A stretch of DNA of 45,591 bases from an uncultured Pelagibacteraceae bacterium (GTDB lineage: Bacteria > Pseudomonadota > Alphaproteobacteria > Pelagibacterales > Pelagibacteraceae): NCBI GenBank assembly GCA_902570505.1, contig CACFYR010000004.1, positions 1 through 45,591 on the forward strand, given 5' to 3'. The position numbers and the translations under genes are program-made. Positions 19,346 to 29,308 of the stretch are shown piece after piece. Position 1 is the stretch's first letter; each line of letters starts with the position of its first letter. The notes under the pieces were generated by a model. That model ran no database searches and was not told the origin of the DNA. It saw nothing but the letters and a program-made list of their open reading frames with translations.

Positions 19346-21370
19346 TTATTTTAATCTTTTTTGATATCTAATCCATCCAGGGCTTTTTATTTCGCTTTCG
19401 AATTCAACATCTTGATTAAATTCAAAGTCAGATTCTTGACCACTTTCCTCAAAAATATTTTTATTTAACTTTTCATTTGGTAATTCCTCAATAAATCTCG
19501 AAGCTATGCTATCAACCCAGTCGCCCTGATAATATCTGCTCATTGAAAAAGATATACTTAATAACTTTTTTGCTCTAGTTATTCCCACATAGGCGAGTCT
19601 TCTCTCCTCTTCTAGTCCATTTTCTCCTTTTTCTTCAATCGATTTTTGGTGGGGAAACAAACCTTCCTCCCACCCAGGCAAAAATACAGCATCAAATTCA
19701 AGTCCTTTAGCTGCATGCATAGTCATTAAGCTTACTTTTTCTCCTTCCCAGTCTCGGTCTAATGAAGTTGCTAAAGAAACATGTTCTAAGAAGCTTTCTA
19801 AATTGTCAAATTCTTTCATTGCACTTAATAGTTCTTTAATATTTTCAATCCTATTTTCGTTTTCTAAATCTTTTTTATTTTTTAACATTTGGCTATATCC
19901 AGACTCATCTAAGATCATTTGTAAAATTTTGATATGATTAATTTGATTTTGAAAATCTTTTTTCCATTTGTCTATCAGATTTAAAATAGTACTCAAACCG
20001 ATTTTTGTTTTAGGTTTAATTTTATTTAGTTCAATCAATTTTTTGGATGCTTCGTAATAGGAAAAGTTATTTTGTTTTGCATATTCAGCAATTTGTTTTA
20101 CCGTGGTGTCACCAACCGATCTTTTTGGAACATTTACTATCCTCTCGAAAGCCAAGTCATCTTTCGTTTGATAAATTATTCTAAGGTAAGCGACACAATC
20201 TTTTATCTCAGATCTTTCATAAAATTTAATTCCACCTACTATTCTATAAGGTAATCCTATTTTTAAAAATCTTTCCTCAAATTCTCTTGTCTGAAAAATT
20301 GCCCTTACTAAAATTGCTATATTATTATACCCGAAACTTTTCTTTAAACCTTCAATTTTATCTCCAACATTAATAGCCTCATCTTTTCCATTTCTATAAC
20401 AATCTAAATTAATTAATTCTCCATTCTCACCATCTGAAAAAAGTTTTTTTCCAACTCTTTTATTATTATTTTTTATCAATTCGGAAGCCACATATAGTAT
20501 ATTTTGAGTTGACCTGTAATTTTTTTCAAGTCTTATTACTTTTGTATTTTCATAAGTTTTATCGAATTCCAGAAAATTTTTAATTTCAGCTCCTCTCCAG
20601 CTGTAAATTGATTGGTCGTCATCGCCTACGCAGCACAAATTTTTATTATGCGATGAAAGAAAGCTTAGCCATTTACTTTGGATTATATTTGTATCTTGAT
20701 ATTCATCTACTAAAATATATTTAAAATTTTTTGAATAAATTTCGCATATATCAGAATTGTTCTGGAATAATTTCACACAGTGTAATAATAAGTCACCAAA
20801 ATCACAGGCATTAAGGTCAATTAACTTAGTTTGATAAATTTTATAAATCTGTAATAAATTTTTTTCAATTACCTCACTCTTTTTTAAAATCACTTCATCA
20901 GGGTACCATCCATTATTTTTCCATTTATCGATAACAGATAAAATAAAATTTGGAGAAATTTTTTTGATATCTATATTTTCTGATTTGCAAATATTTTTAA
21001 TTAATCTTGTCTGATCATCCTGATCAATTATAGTAAAATTATGATTTAAACCAACAGCTCTAGCATGCTTTCTTAATAATTTCGCACTTATAGAATGAAA
21101 CGTTCCAAGCCAAGAGAGCCCAATTGCTTTTTTACCTAGTATATTTGAAACCCTAGTTTGCATTTCCTTTGCCGCCTTGTTTGTAAATGTGACTGACAAA
21201 ATTTGATTTGGAAAAGCCTTTTTTTCCTCGATTATGTGAGCTATTTTAGATGTAAGAACTTTAGTCTTTCCAGACCCAGCCCCGGCGACTATTAGAAGTG
21301 GACCCTCTAAATATGTGACAGCTTCTAATTGTTGTTCATTTAAATTATTTTTATATTCTATTTTAGTCAT
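19346..21370 (-). CDS. uvrD: UvrD/PcrA-type superfamily 1 DNA helicase
   Basis: This 3'-5' DNA helicase unwinds DNA in nucleotide excision and mismatch repair. Motifs in order are Walker A AGAGSGKT at residues 29-36, Walker B VDEYQDTN at 221-228, GDDDQSIYSWRGAE just after, the motif V/VI region MTMHAAKGLEFDAVFLPGWE, and YVGITRAKK. The 674-residue length is slightly short of E. coli UvrD. The C-terminal tail has the GxxVxHxxFG-lacking, acidic form and ends in GWIRYQKRLK. No GTTC-type SOS box is visible in the 37 bases between it and the divergent AsmA-like gene. Rep is an alternative name, but UvrD/PcrA fits better. Confidence 0.93.
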   Translation of the reverse strand: MTKIEYKNNLNEQQLEAVTYLEGPLLIVAGAGSGKTKVLTSKIAHIIEEKKAFPNQILSVTFTNKAAKEMQTRVSNILGKKAIGLSWLGTFHSISAKLLRKHARAVGLNHNFTIIDQDDQTRLIKNICKSENIDIKKISPNFILSVIDKWKNNGWYPDEVILKKSEVIEKNLLQIYKIYQTKLIDLNACDFGDLLLHCVKLFQNNSDICEIYSKNFKYILVDEYQDTNIIQSKWLSFLSSHNKNLCCVGDDDQSIYSWRGAEIKNFLEFDKTYENTKVIRLEKNYRSTQNILYVASELIKNNNKRVGKKLFSDGENGELINLDCYRNGKDEAINVGDKIEGLKKSFGYNNIAILVRAIFQTREFEERFLKIGLPYRIVGGIKFYERSEIKDCVAYLRIIYQTKDDLAFERIVNVPKRSVGDTTVKQIAEYAKQNNFSYYEASKKLIELNKIKPKTKIGLSTILNLIDKWKKDFQNQINHIKILQMILDESGYSQMLKNKKDLENENRIENIKELLSAMKEFDNLESFLEHVSLATSLDRDWEGEKVSLMTMHAAKGLEFDAVFLPGWEEGLFPHQKSIEEKGENGLEEERRLAYVGITRAKKLLSISFSMSRYYQGDWVDSIASRFIEELPNEKLNKNIFEESGQESDFEFNQDVEFESEIKSPGWIRYQKRLK

Positions 21371-21407
21371 AATTTATTAACTTCTATAGTATAAGCTCTA
21401 GAATTCT

Positions 21408-22799
21408 ATGATAAATTTTTTTAAAAAAAATAATCAATTTCATTTAATTTTTATAATTTTTAGTATTTTTTTTTCAATAATTTTATTTTTATCCGCACCT
21501 ACTTTATTTGATTATAAAAAAATGCACCAAAAAATACAAAAAGAGATCGAATCAGAATTTAATATAAATATAAGCAAAATAACAAAAATTAATTATGGTT
21601 TTATGCCATCGCCTCACCTAGTTATTGAAAAAGCTGCATTGAAATTAGAAAAAGATTTACCAAAAATTGCAGATATCAAAAACGCAAAATTATTTATTTC
21701 TCTCTTTAATTTGTATAATTATAAAAATATAACAATTAAGAAGATTGAATTAAATAAAGAAAATTTATATTTCAACAATCTAAATTTTAAAAAATTAATA
21801 GACCATTTTTACGAAAAAAAAAATAAACCAATTTTATTAAAAAATTCAAATTTTTTCTTTGTTGATAAAGGAGGAGATGTTGTAACAATCTCTCCGATTA
21901 GGAAATTTTTTTATTGGCAAAACAACGATACTAATCAAAAAAAAATAAAAATAACAGGAAATATTTTCGACTCTGACTATAATTTTAATTGGGATAAAGA
22001 TACAAACAAAAAACCTCAGTCATCTAATTTTAGCCTTAAGTTTAAAAATCCTAAACTGCTTTTTGAAAATTCACTAGTAAGAGAAGATAAAAGTAGTAGT
22101 GGTAAATTAAAAACCAAATTTTTAAACCACACAATTGAAATAAAATACTTAAATAACAATGAAGGTATTTTTATTGATTCAATTGGCAATAAACAAGACA
22201 AATTTTCTGTTGATGGTAAAATTGAATTAAATCCATTCTTCTTTGATATTAATGCTTCTATTAAAAAACAAAAAATAGGAATCTTTATAAAAACTATTTT
22301 GTTAAATTATTTTAATTATAAAGAGGATATTCATGAGAACTTAAATGGTAAAATAACTTTAAAATTAAATAAAATAAATAATGCTTATTTTAATTCTGGT
22401 TTTTTTGAATTCGATTTTTATAATAATCAAATATTTCTTGAAAATAATAATGTAGAAATAAGAAATATTGGAGATTTATCATTAAAAAATAGTTTATTTT
22501 ATGAAAATAACGGAGCAATCTATTTTGCAGGTGAAATTGAATTAAATATTAGCAATCAAGATGAGTTTTATAGAAGATTTTCAATACCAATAAAAAAAAG
22601 AATAGATTTAAAGAAGATAAATTTTGTATATCAAACAAATATTGATAGCGACTCATCTAGTATCTCAAATGTAATTTTTAATAAAGAATCTGTTTTTGAA
22701 TTTAATTTCGAGAACGTAAATAATTCAATCAAAAATGATTTTGACAATTATCAAAAATTTAGAAATGTTGTAAAGGAAGAATTTGTAAGGATTAACTAG
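21408..22799 (+). CDS. AsmA-like inner-membrane-anchored protein
   Basis: The 463-residue protein has a single N-terminal membrane segment (about residues 13-30) followed by a long, beta-strand-rich periplasmic region. The start of that region, with a motif like [28 protein letters not shown], matches the N-terminal module of AsmA/DUF3971-type proteins in style. AsmA relatives are thought to move phospholipids or affect outer membrane assembly. No enzymatic motif is visible. It is divergent from uvrD across 37 bases and its 3' end overlaps convergent fumC by 8 bases. Family assignment is from pattern only. A distant relative in the TamB/AsmA superfamily is equally possible. Confidence 0.7.
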   Translation: MINFFKKNNQFHLIFIIFSIFFSIILFLSAPTLFDYKKMHQKIQKEIESEFNINISKITKINYGFMPSPHLVIEKAALKLEKDLPKIADIKNAKLFISLFNLYNYKNITIKKIELNKENLYFNNLNFKKLIDHFYEKKNKPILLKNSNFFFVDKGGDVVTISPIRKFFYWQNNDTNQKKIKITGNIFDSDYNFNWDKDTNKKPQSSNFSLKFKNPKLLFENSLVREDKSSSGKLKTKFLNHTIEIKYLNNNEGIFIDSIGNKQDKFSVDGKIELNPFFFDINASIKKQKIGIFIKTILLNYFNYKEDIHENLNGKITLKLNKINNAYFNSGFFEFDFYNNQIFLENNNVEIRNIGDLSLKNSLFYENNGAIYFAGEIELNISNQDEFYRRFSIPIKKRIDLKKINFVYQTNIDSDSSSISNVIFNKESVFEFNFENVNNSIKNDFDNYQKFRNVVKEEFVRIN

Positions 22800-24180
22800 G
22801 GTTGATCATTTTTTTTGGATCAACTATTAACTCATAATCTTTTTTGCTAATCAGGCCAGTTTTTAATGCTTCCTCTTTCAAGCTTGTATTATTTTTTATC
22901 GCTTTTTTTGCAATTTTAGCCGCATTATCATAACCTATTTTGGGCGCAAGTGCTGTTACTAGCATTAAAGAATTATCCAGATAATGTTGAATTTTTTTCT
23001 TATCGGCTTTCAATCCTTTTATACAATAATTAGAAAAATTTTTAATACTATCCGAAAGTAAATCAATTGATTGCAAAACATTTTCAGCTATTAAAGGTTT
23101 GAAAACGTTTAATTCAAAATGACCATTTGAACCTGCAATTGTAACTCCACTGTGATTACCCATAACTTTCGCACAAACCATGGTGACCGCTTCAGATTGA
23201 GTTGGATTTACTTTCCCTGGCATTATTGAAGATCCTGGTTCATTAGAAGGTAAAATTAATTCTCCATAGCCTGCTCTAGGTCCAGATCCTAAAAAACGAA
23301 TATCATTTGCAATTTTTGTTAAAGCTACAGCCAAAGTATTAAGAACTCCTGAAAAATTGACTACAGCGTCATGTGCCGCCAAAGCAGAAAATTTATTTTT
23401 GGCAGGCTTAAAATTTATCTTAGTATATCTTTTTATTTGATTGATAATTTTTTTGTCAAAATTCTTTCTTGTGTTAATCCCAGTACCAACTGCTGTTCCT
23501 CCTTGTGCAAGAAAATATAATTCATTTAAGGCCTCTTTAACTCTTTGTATACTTTCTTCAATTTGTGAATGATATCCAGAAAATTCTTGTCCCAGTGTTA
23601 GTGGTGTAGCATCTTGAAGATGAGTTCTACCTATTTTTACGATATTTTTAAAATTTTTAACTTTCTTTTTTAACTCTTTACTTAATAAAATTAGAGACGG
23701 TAAAAGTTTTCTTTTAGTTTCCATTGTAATAGCTATATGCATTGCTGTAGGAAAAACGTCATTAGTAGATTGTGATTTGTTTACATGGTCATTAGGATGT
23801 ACAGGAGTTTTAGATCCTTTTTTTCCTTTTAAAAGCTCTATAGCCCTATTTGAAATTACCTCATTTACATTCATATTAGTTTGAGTGCCTGATCCTGTTT
23901 GCCATACTTTTAGAGGAAAATTATCATCGAGTTTTCCCATAATAACTTCTTCAGAAGCTTTTATTATTGCATTTGCGATTTTTGCACTAATAAGTTTGTC
24001 TTTTTTATGAACAATAGCTGCAGATTTTTTTATAATTGCAATAGATTTAATTAATATTGGTCTAACTTTTACTTCACCGATATCAAAATATTTTTTTGAT
24101 CTCTCGGTTGAAGCTCCCCAATATTTATCCCCAGGAACATTAATAACTCCTAAACTGTCTGTTTCTTTTCTTTTTTTCAT
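22792..24180 (-). CDS. fumC: Class II fumarate hydratase
   Basis: FumC reversibly hydrates fumarate to L-malate in the TCA cycle and needs no iron-sulfur cluster. The 462-residue protein shows the superfamily signature [11 protein letters not shown], the [19 protein letters not shown] region, [19 protein letters not shown] and the [16 protein letters not shown] region, which together identify class II fumarase rather than aspartase or argininosuccinate lyase. It starts 87 bases from the divergent MazG-like gene. No convincing promoter was recognised in that gap. Confidence 0.95.
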   Translation of the reverse strand: MKKRKETDSLGVINVPGDKYWGASTERSKKYFDIGEVKVRPILIKSIAIIKKSAAIVHKKDKLISAKIANAIIKASEEVIMGKLDDNFPLKVWQTGSGTQTNMNVNEVISNRAIELLKGKKGSKTPVHPNDHVNKSQSTNDVFPTAMHIAITMETKRKLLPSLILLSKELKKKVKNFKNIVKIGRTHLQDATPLTLGQEFSGYHSQIEESIQRVKEALNELYFLAQGGTAVGTGINTRKNFDKKIINQIKRYTKINFKPAKNKFSALAAHDAVVNFSGVLNTLAVALTKIANDIRFLGSGPRAGYGELILPSNEPGSSIMPGKVNPTQSEAVTMVCAKVMGNHSGVTIAGSNGHFELNVFKPLIAENVLQSIDLLSDSIKNFSNYCIKGLKADKKKIQHYLDNSLMLVTALAPKIGYDNAAKIAKKAIKNNTSLKEEALKTGLISKKDYELIVDPKKMINPS

Positions 24181-24267
24181 GATTTAAATCAAATATTATA
24201 GTCCTAAATTTATACAATAATTAAAAGCAAAATAATAGCAGGGTTAACATTAAAGTAAGGAAGGATT

Positions 24268-24645
24268 ATGACAAATTTCGAAAAGGTTGGTATTTTTATG
24301 AAAACCTTTGGTCAAGATGTAAAAACTACATCAGAATTAGCAGAAGATAAAATAAATAAATTAAGAGTGAGTCTTATTGAGGAGGAGCTAGATGAATTAA
24401 AAGCCGCAATTAAGGATAATGATATCAAAGAGGTAGCTGACGCTCTGACTGATATATTATATGTGACTTATGGGGCAGGTCATGCTTTCGGAATAAACCT
24501 AGATAAATGTTTTGAGGAAGTTCAAAATTCCAACATGAGTAAACTTGGTTCTGATGGTAAGCCTATTTATAACAACAGTGGTAAAGTAATGAAAGGACCT
24601 AATTATTTCAAACCCGATCTTTCAAAATTTATTAATAAAAACTAA
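24268..24645 (+). CDS. MazG-like nucleotide pyrophosphohydrolase (PRA-PH superfamily)
   Basis: The 125-residue protein has the all-alpha NTP pyrophosphohydrolase signature: an EExxE motif (Glu39, Glu40, Glu43) in helix 2 and an ExxD motif (Glu55, Asp58) in the next helix, which bind Mg2+. Such enzymes split nucleoside triphosphates or phosphoribosyl-ATP to monophosphates and pyrophosphate. This one most resembles the short, single-domain housecleaning type with a C-terminal tail (GPNYFKPDLSKF) also seen in phage and bacterial homologues. The substrate cannot be read from sequence. A good Shine-Dalgarno, AAGGAAGG, lies at 24257-24264. The end overlaps the convergent ygfZ-like gene by four bases. 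Confidence 0.8.
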   Translation: MTNFEKVGIFMKTFGQDVKTTSELAEDKINKLRVSLIEEELDELKAAIKDNDIKEVADALTDILYVTYGAGHAFGINLDKCFEEVQNSNMSKLGSDGKPIYNNSGKVMKGPNYFKPDLSKFINKN

Positions 24646-25529
24646 ATTACCCAGGAAGGTTTTTTAATTCTTATAACTGCATCACCGCATTTGTATTTTT
24701 TTTCAAATTTGAAATTTTTATCTTTAAATTTGATTACTGCAAATGGATACTGATCGAAAATTAGAATTTTTCCTAACTCAAAATTGTTATCTTTAATTAT
24801 GTTATCTTTAGTAAAATTACCTTTAATTTTTTCAACTGAAAATAATCTTTTTGATAGTTTATTTTTTAATTTTATTCTAGCTGTATTTTCTTGTCCTATG
24901 TAGCAACCTTTTTTAAAATCAATACCATTCAATTCCTCTAAGTTACATTCGATTCCAAAAATATTATTTTGCAACTTATCAGTATTTATTTGAGGGATAC
25001 CTAAATCGCTGCTTATCGAATAGTAATCATCAATGTTAGATGATTTTAGTTTTAACAATTTTAATGATAAATGTAGTTTTTCAAGATTAATAATTAATCG
25101 TGCTCCTAAATCTGTATGTCTTGGATCTAAATAAAGCGGATCTTCTCTAAATTTGATTGTGTGTCCAGGTAAATTTTTGCTGTGCTCTAAACTTAAAAAT
25201 TTTTCTTTAGATAACACTGCAATAACAAATTCATTACTCAAATTTAATATTTCAACACGAGATCTTAATTTATATAATTCAAATTTTTTGTATAATTCTT
25301 CTATAATTTTCTTTTCACACTCAATAAAGTAACCACTTTTGTGTTTTACAATAAAAAATTCATATAGATATTTACCTTGTGGAGTTAAGAGAGATGCAAA
25401 ACAACTTAAATTTGTGTTTACCTTTCTAATATCATTTGAGATTAGATTTTGTAAAAAAGCTTCTGTATCTTGACCGTTTATATATAAGATGCCTCTTTCC
25501 TCTAAAATATATACATTATTTTTATTCAT
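24642..25529 (-). CDS. ygfZ: YgfZ/IBA57-type folate-binding protein
   Basis: YgfZ/IBA57 proteins are tetrahydrofolate-binding relatives of the aminomethyltransferase GcvT that help assemble or repair iron-sulfur enzymes such as radical SAM proteins. The 295-residue protein has the hallmark K-x-C-Y-x-G-Q-E motif (KKGCYIGQENTAR) near residue 203. The N-terminal GcvT-like opening is GILYINGQDTEAFLQNLISND. The small C-terminal beta domain is degenerate but present. Its normal length and the absence of GcvT catalytic context support YgfZ rather than the glycine cleavage T protein. It is separated by 43 bases from the divergent amidohydrolase gene. Confidence 0.9.
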   Translation of the reverse strand: MNKNNVYILEERGILYINGQDTEAFLQNLISNDIRKVNTNLSCFASLLTPQGKYLYEFFIVKHKSGYFIECEKKIIEELYKKFELYKLRSRVEILNLSNEFVIAVLSKEKFLSLEHSKNLPGHTIKFREDPLYLDPRHTDLGARLIINLEKLHLSLKLLKLKSSNIDDYYSISSDLGIPQINTDKLQNNIFGIECNLEELNGIDFKKGCYIGQENTARIKLKNKLSKRLFSVEKIKGNFTKDNIIKDNNFELGKILIFDQYPFAVIKFKDKNFKFEKKYKCGDAVIRIKKPSWVI

Positions 25530-25572
25530 AATTGATTGTTCTCAAATTATAATATAGTTACTTTTTTGCCAA

Positions 25573-26880
25573 ATGTTAGATCTCATAATTAAAAATGGAA
25601 CATGTTATATTGATGATAATCTTGAGAAATTAGATCTTGGTATACAGAATGGTAAAATATCTCATATAGGCAACCTTAAAGAGGAAAAATCTAAGAATAC
25701 AATTGATGTTACTAATAAAATTGTTTTACCAGGTTTGATGGACACTCAAGTTCATTTTAGAGAGCCAGGTTCTGTTGATGCAGAAGATTTACATTCTGGA
25801 AGTAGAGCAGCAATTGTTGGTGGTATAACTAGTGTTTTTGAAATGCCAAACACAAATCCACCTACAACAAATTTTGAAGAATTCCAAAAAAAAATTAGTA
25901 TTGGCAAGAGAATGTATTGTAATCATGCATTTTATTTTGGTGCTACTGCTGAAAATTACCAATTATTGGAAAAATTAAAAGATTTGGATGGATGTTGTGG
26001 AATCAAACTTTTTGCAGGTTCGTCAACAGGAAATTTATTGGTTGATAAAGAGGATGATATAGAAAAAGTTTTTAAACATGCATCTAAAGTTGTTGCGGTT
26101 CATTCTGAAGATGAAGAAATACTAAAACTAAGAAAAAAATTAATCGAAAACGGTAATGTAAAAACACATCCTGTTTGGAGAAACGAAGAAGTAGCAATAT
26201 CTTCGACAAGAAAAATAGTTAAAATTGCAAAGAGGTTAAATAAAAAAGCGCATATATTACATGTAACTACAAAAGAAGAGGTAGATTTTCTTTCACAGAA
26301 TAAAGGAAATATTACTTTTGAAATTACACCTCAGCATTTAACAATTTATGCACCAGATTGTTATGATAATCTCGGATCATATGCTCAAATGAATCCTCCT
26401 ATAAGAGATAAATCTCATTATGATAGACTATGGTATGCTGTAAGAAATAATTACAACGATACTATTGGTTCTGATCATGCGCCACACTTAAAAATAAATA
26501 AAGAAAAACCTTACCCCAATTCACCATCTGGAATGCCAGGTGTTCAAACAATATTACCTGTAATGCTCAATCATATGAATAATGGAAAAATTAACTTAAA
26601 CCAAATAGTAAATTTTTTATGTAAAAACCCAGTGAAAATATTTGGGATTAAAAACAAAGGTTATATTAAAAAAAACTTTGATGCAGATTTTACTATTGTT
26701 GATTTAAAAAGGGAAATTGAAATTAAAAATGAGAATATAGAGAGCAAATGTGGATGGTCACCATTTAATGGATATAAATTTAAAGGAGTACCAATCTATA
26801 CAGTTATTGGCGGAGATATAAAGATGCAAGATGGAAAAATTATCGGAGAGCCAACGGGTAAACCATTAAGTTTTAAATAG
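25573..26880 (+). CDS. Dihydroorotase-like amidohydrolase with altered metal motif
   Basis: The 435-residue protein is a cyclic amidohydrolase of the class I dihydroorotase/allantoinase group. Zinc-site residues are recognisable: carbamylated Lys145 (CGIKLFAGSSTG), His177 (VAVHSEDEE), His230 (AHILHVTT) and Asp301 (GSDHAPH). The family opening is normally D-x-H-x-H-F-R, but here it is D57-T-Q59-V-H61-F-R, so the first zinc-binding His is Gln. This would weaken or remove one metal position. My recollection is that some alphaproteobacterial homologues share this form. It could be the biosynthetic dihydroorotase of pyrimidine synthesis (pyrC) or act on another cyclic ureide. The 3' end overlaps convergent SMR by 8 bases. 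Confidence 0.82.
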   Translation: MLDLIIKNGTCYIDDNLEKLDLGIQNGKISHIGNLKEEKSKNTIDVTNKIVLPGLMDTQVHFREPGSVDAEDLHSGSRAAIVGGITSVFEMPNTNPPTTNFEEFQKKISIGKRMYCNHAFYFGATAENYQLLEKLKDLDGCCGIKLFAGSSTGNLLVDKEDDIEKVFKHASKVVAVHSEDEEILKLRKKLIENGNVKTHPVWRNEEVAISSTRKIVKIAKRLNKKAHILHVTTKEEVDFLSQNKGNITFEITPQHLTIYAPDCYDNLGSYAQMNPPIRDKSHYDRLWYAVRNNYNDTIGSDHAPHLKINKEKPYPNSPSGMPGVQTILPVMLNHMNNGKINLNQIVNFLCKNPVKIFGIKNKGYIKKNFDADFTIVDLKREIEIKNENIESKCGWSPFNGYKFKGVPIYTVIGGDIKMQDGKIIGEPTGKPLSFK

Positions 26881-27205
26881 TCTTTGAAGAGAAAGAATTT
26901 ACTAAAACAACACCAATTATAATTAAAAATAATCCTAAAACAGCCTGCCAACTCAATGTTTGTTTAAAAAATATGTATCCTAAAATTGCAATCGTAAAAA
27001 TTCCTAAGCCGCTCCAAACACCATAAACGATTGCAATAGGCAGTTTATTTACGACAAATGTTAATAAATAAAATGCAGATAAGTAAAACAACGCAAGAAA
27101 GAATGTTGGTATAGGTTTTGTAAAATTTTGACAAATTGGAAGAAGCATTGTGCCACAAACCTCGCAAATTATAGCGCCAGCTAAAAATAAATAAGTTTTA
27201 ATCAT
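26873..27205 (-). CDS. Small multidrug resistance (SMR) family transporter
   Basis: The 110-residue protein has four predicted membrane helices and the membrane-embedded glutamate of SMR proteins (Glu15, in AIICEVCGT), which couples proton entry to substrate efflux. It also has the conserved WSGLG turn in helix 3 (VYGVWSGLGI). Members range from multidrug exporters (EmrE) to guanidinium exporters (Gdx/SugE), and the substrate here cannot be decided. Its start overlaps the prpE stop by one base, which implies it is translated from the same mRNA as the acyl-CoA synthetase. Its 3' end overlaps the convergent amidohydrolase. Confidence 0.9.
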   Translation of the reverse strand: MIKTYLFLAGAIICEVCGTMLLPICQNFTKPIPTFFLALFYLSAFYLLTFVVNKLPIAIVYGVWSGLGIFTIAILGYIFFKQTLSWQAVLGLFLIIIGVVLVNSFSSKTI

Positions 27206-29100
27206 CAGTTGATAATTTTATTTATTATTAAATCTTTTTTTATCTCATCCAATATTGCAGGATCATCAATAGTAGCTGGCATTTTATATTCCTCTTTATC
27301 TGCAATTTTTCTAACAGTTCCCCTTAAAATTTTACCCGATCTCGTTTTAGGCAATCTCTTTACTACTATAGCTGTTTTAAAAGCTGCAACAGGTCCCACT
27401 TTATCTCTAACCATTTGTATACACTCTTTAGATATTGTTTCATTATCCTTATCAACTCCTGCTTTTAGCGCGATTAAACCAATAGGCAATTGACCTTTTA
27501 GTTTATCAGCAATTCCGACTACGGCGCACTCAGCTACAGATTGATGCTCTGATAAAACTTCTTCTATTGCTCCAGTTGATAATCTATGTCCAGCCACATT
27601 GATAATGTCATCTGTTCTTGACATTATCCAAATATAACCATCCTCATCAATATGACCAGCATCGTAGGTTTGATAATATCCATCATAGTTAGACATATAA
27701 GTATTTTTGTATCTTTCATCTGCATTCCATAAAGTTGGAAATGTTCCTGGAGGAAGAGGTAGTTTTACAACTATGTCACCCATTTCATTTGATTTTGCTA
27801 GTGATTGATCTGGTTTAATAATTCTTACATCATATCCAGGAACGGCTTTGCATGCAGAGCCATATTTTGTCTCCATCATTTCAATCCCTGTGCAGTTCGA
27901 GCTTATAGCCCAACTAGTTTCTGTTTGCCACCAATGGTCAATTACAGGAACCTTTAATAACTTTTCAGCCCATTTTATAGTATCCGGATCTGCTCGTTCT
28001 CCTGCTAAAAATAAACTTTCAAAAGAGCTAAGGTCATATTTTGAAAAAAATTTTCCATCAGGATCCTCTTTCTTAATTGCCCTAAATGCAGTTGGCGCAG
28101 TAAAAAGAGATTTAACCTTGTAGTCCGAAATAATTTTCCAGAAAGCTCCAGCGTCAGGAGTTCCAACTGGTTTACCTTCAAAAAGAACTGTAGTACATCC
28201 TTTAAACAACGGAGCATAAACGATGTATGAATGACCGACTATCCATCCTATGTCACTTGCAGACCACCATACATCTTCTTCATTGATATTATAAATATTT
28301 TTCATAGTCCACTTCAAAGCAACAATGTGACCACCGATATCTCTTACAATCCCCTTTGGAATTCCTGTGGTGCCAGATGTATAAAGGATATATGCATAAT
28401 CATTTGAATTCATTTCGACACAATCTGTATCTTTTGAATTTGCTAACGCCTCCTCCCAGCTTATCTCAACTGGTGGATTTAATTTAACTTCATTTCCTTT
28501 TCTTTGAAAAAAAATTACTCTTTCAACTTTATGCTTAGCGAGTTTTAATGCTTCATCAACAAGAGGTTTATATTCAACTGTTCTAGATGGTTCAAAACCA
28601 CAAGATGCAGTTAACAAAATCTTTGCCTTACTATCGTCAATTCTACTTGCTAATTCGTTAGATGCAAAACCGCCAAAAACAACTGAATGAATTGCTCCAA
28701 TTCTTCCGCATGCAAGCATAGCAACAACTGCCTCAGGTATCATTGGCATGTAAATTATAACCCTGTCTCCCTTTTTTACACCTTGATTTAATAGAGCCCC
28801 TGCAAATTTAGAAACTTTGTCTTTTAACTCTTTATATGTGTGTTTAGATTTATTTCCTGTAATAGGACTATCATATATTAATGCTGTTTTATCGCCCTTA
28901 CCATTATCAATGTGAATATCTAATGCGTTGTAACAAGTATTCGTTATTCCATCCTCATACCATTTATAAAAAGGATGATTAGATTTATTTAAAATTTTAG
29001 AAGGTTTTTTAAACCAAAAAATATCCTCGGAGTTTTTTTGCCAAAAATCCTCAGGATTTTCTATGGAATTTCTATAAATTTGTTGAAATTTGTCATTCAT
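27205..29100 (-). CDS. prpE: Propionate--CoA ligase (PrpE-type acyl-CoA synthetase)
   Basis: The protein activates a short-chain fatty acid, most likely propionate, to its CoA thioester through an acyl-AMP intermediate, feeding central carbon metabolism. The 631-residue sequence has the adenylate-forming signature YTSGTTGIPKG, and GIVRDIGGHIVALKW and SDIGWIVGHSYIVYAPLF, which are particularly PrpE/ACSS3-like. It ends with the catalytic Lys loop SGKILRGTVRKIA. Acetyl-CoA synthetase is the nearest alternative, but the GIVRD-type motif argues for PrpE. It is divergent from proteorhodopsin across a 214-base gap and is followed by the SMR gene. Confidence 0.88.
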   Translation of the reverse strand: MNDKFQQIYRNSIENPEDFWQKNSEDIFWFKKPSKILNKSNHPFYKWYEDGITNTCYNALDIHIDNGKGDKTALIYDSPITGNKSKHTYKELKDKVSKFAGALLNQGVKKGDRVIIYMPMIPEAVVAMLACGRIGAIHSVVFGGFASNELASRIDDSKAKILLTASCGFEPSRTVEYKPLVDEALKLAKHKVERVIFFQRKGNEVKLNPPVEISWEEALANSKDTDCVEMNSNDYAYILYTSGTTGIPKGIVRDIGGHIVALKWTMKNIYNINEEDVWWSASDIGWIVGHSYIVYAPLFKGCTTVLFEGKPVGTPDAGAFWKIISDYKVKSLFTAPTAFRAIKKEDPDGKFFSKYDLSSFESLFLAGERADPDTIKWAEKLLKVPVIDHWWQTETSWAISSNCTGIEMMETKYGSACKAVPGYDVRIIKPDQSLAKSNEMGDIVVKLPLPPGTFPTLWNADERYKNTYMSNYDGYYQTYDAGHIDEDGYIWIMSRTDDIINVAGHRLSTGAIEEVLSEHQSVAECAVVGIADKLKGQLPIGLIALKAGVDKDNETISKECIQMVRDKVGPVAAFKTAIVVKRLPKTRSGKILRGTVRKIADKEEYKMPATIDDPAILDEIKKDLIINKIIN

Positions 29101-29246
29101 TACTAATTGATTCCATACGCCTAAAATATATTGATTTTATGTTACAGGTTGTATTTAATTTTAAAAAGTCAATAAAATCAACACTTATTAACTGTAAAAA
29201 AGTCTTCAATTAACTAATTTAATTTGATATTTACCGACCTAACTTG

Positions 29247-29266
29247 GGTTTATTGCGGAATAAACC
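29247..29266 (+). promoter_or_regulatory. Perfect hairpin in the proteorhodopsin leader
   Basis: GGTTTATT (29247-29254) and AATAAACC (29259-29266) are an exact inverted repeat around a four-base GCGG loop, giving an eight-base-pair stem in DNA or RNA. It lies 49 to 68 bases upstream of the proteorhodopsin ATG, in the gap divergent from prpE. No T-run follows, so it does not look like a terminator. It could be a regulator-binding site or an mRNA leader stem. No consensus promoter was recognised in the gap, so its position relative to the transcription start is unknown. Confidence 0.55.
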
Positions 29267-29268
29267 TG

Positions 29269-29286
29269 TAGTTTAAATTTAAACTA
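29269..29286. promoter_or_regulatory. 18-bp perfect palindrome before proteorhodopsin
   Basis: TAGTTTAAATTTAAACTA at 29269-29286 reads identically on both strands. It begins two bases after the hairpin and ends 28 bases before the proteorhodopsin ATG. It could be an operator for a dimeric regulator or form a second leader stem, although an AT-rich palindrome without a loop is less stable as RNA. The last bases plus the following AAAA give TATAAA at 29285-29290, a possible -10 element, but no matching -35 was found. Function is inferred. Confidence 0.45.
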
Positions 29287-29301
29287 TAAAAACTAACTAA
29301 T

Positions 29302-29308
29302 GAGGGAG
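29302..29308 (+). promoter_or_regulatory. Shine-Dalgarno site that fixes the proteorhodopsin start
   Basis: GAGGGAG lies six bases before the ATG at 29315. It overlaps the upstream in-frame ATG at 29300. The purine-rich site therefore supports initiation at 29315 and not 29300. Confidence 0.7.

Noticed and set aside
28005..28217. Short - strand ORF inside prpE (similar ones lie inside murC at 9057-9302, murE at 2010-2219, mraY at 4262-4573 and lpxC at 14130-14342)
   Set aside because: They lie fully within well-supported genes in other frames, have no family features and are expected shadows in AT-rich coding DNA.
29101..29246. Riboswitch or small RNA in the prpE-proteorhodopsin gap
   Set aside because: Apart from the hairpin and palindrome near its end, no conserved riboswitch core or intrinsic terminator was visible.
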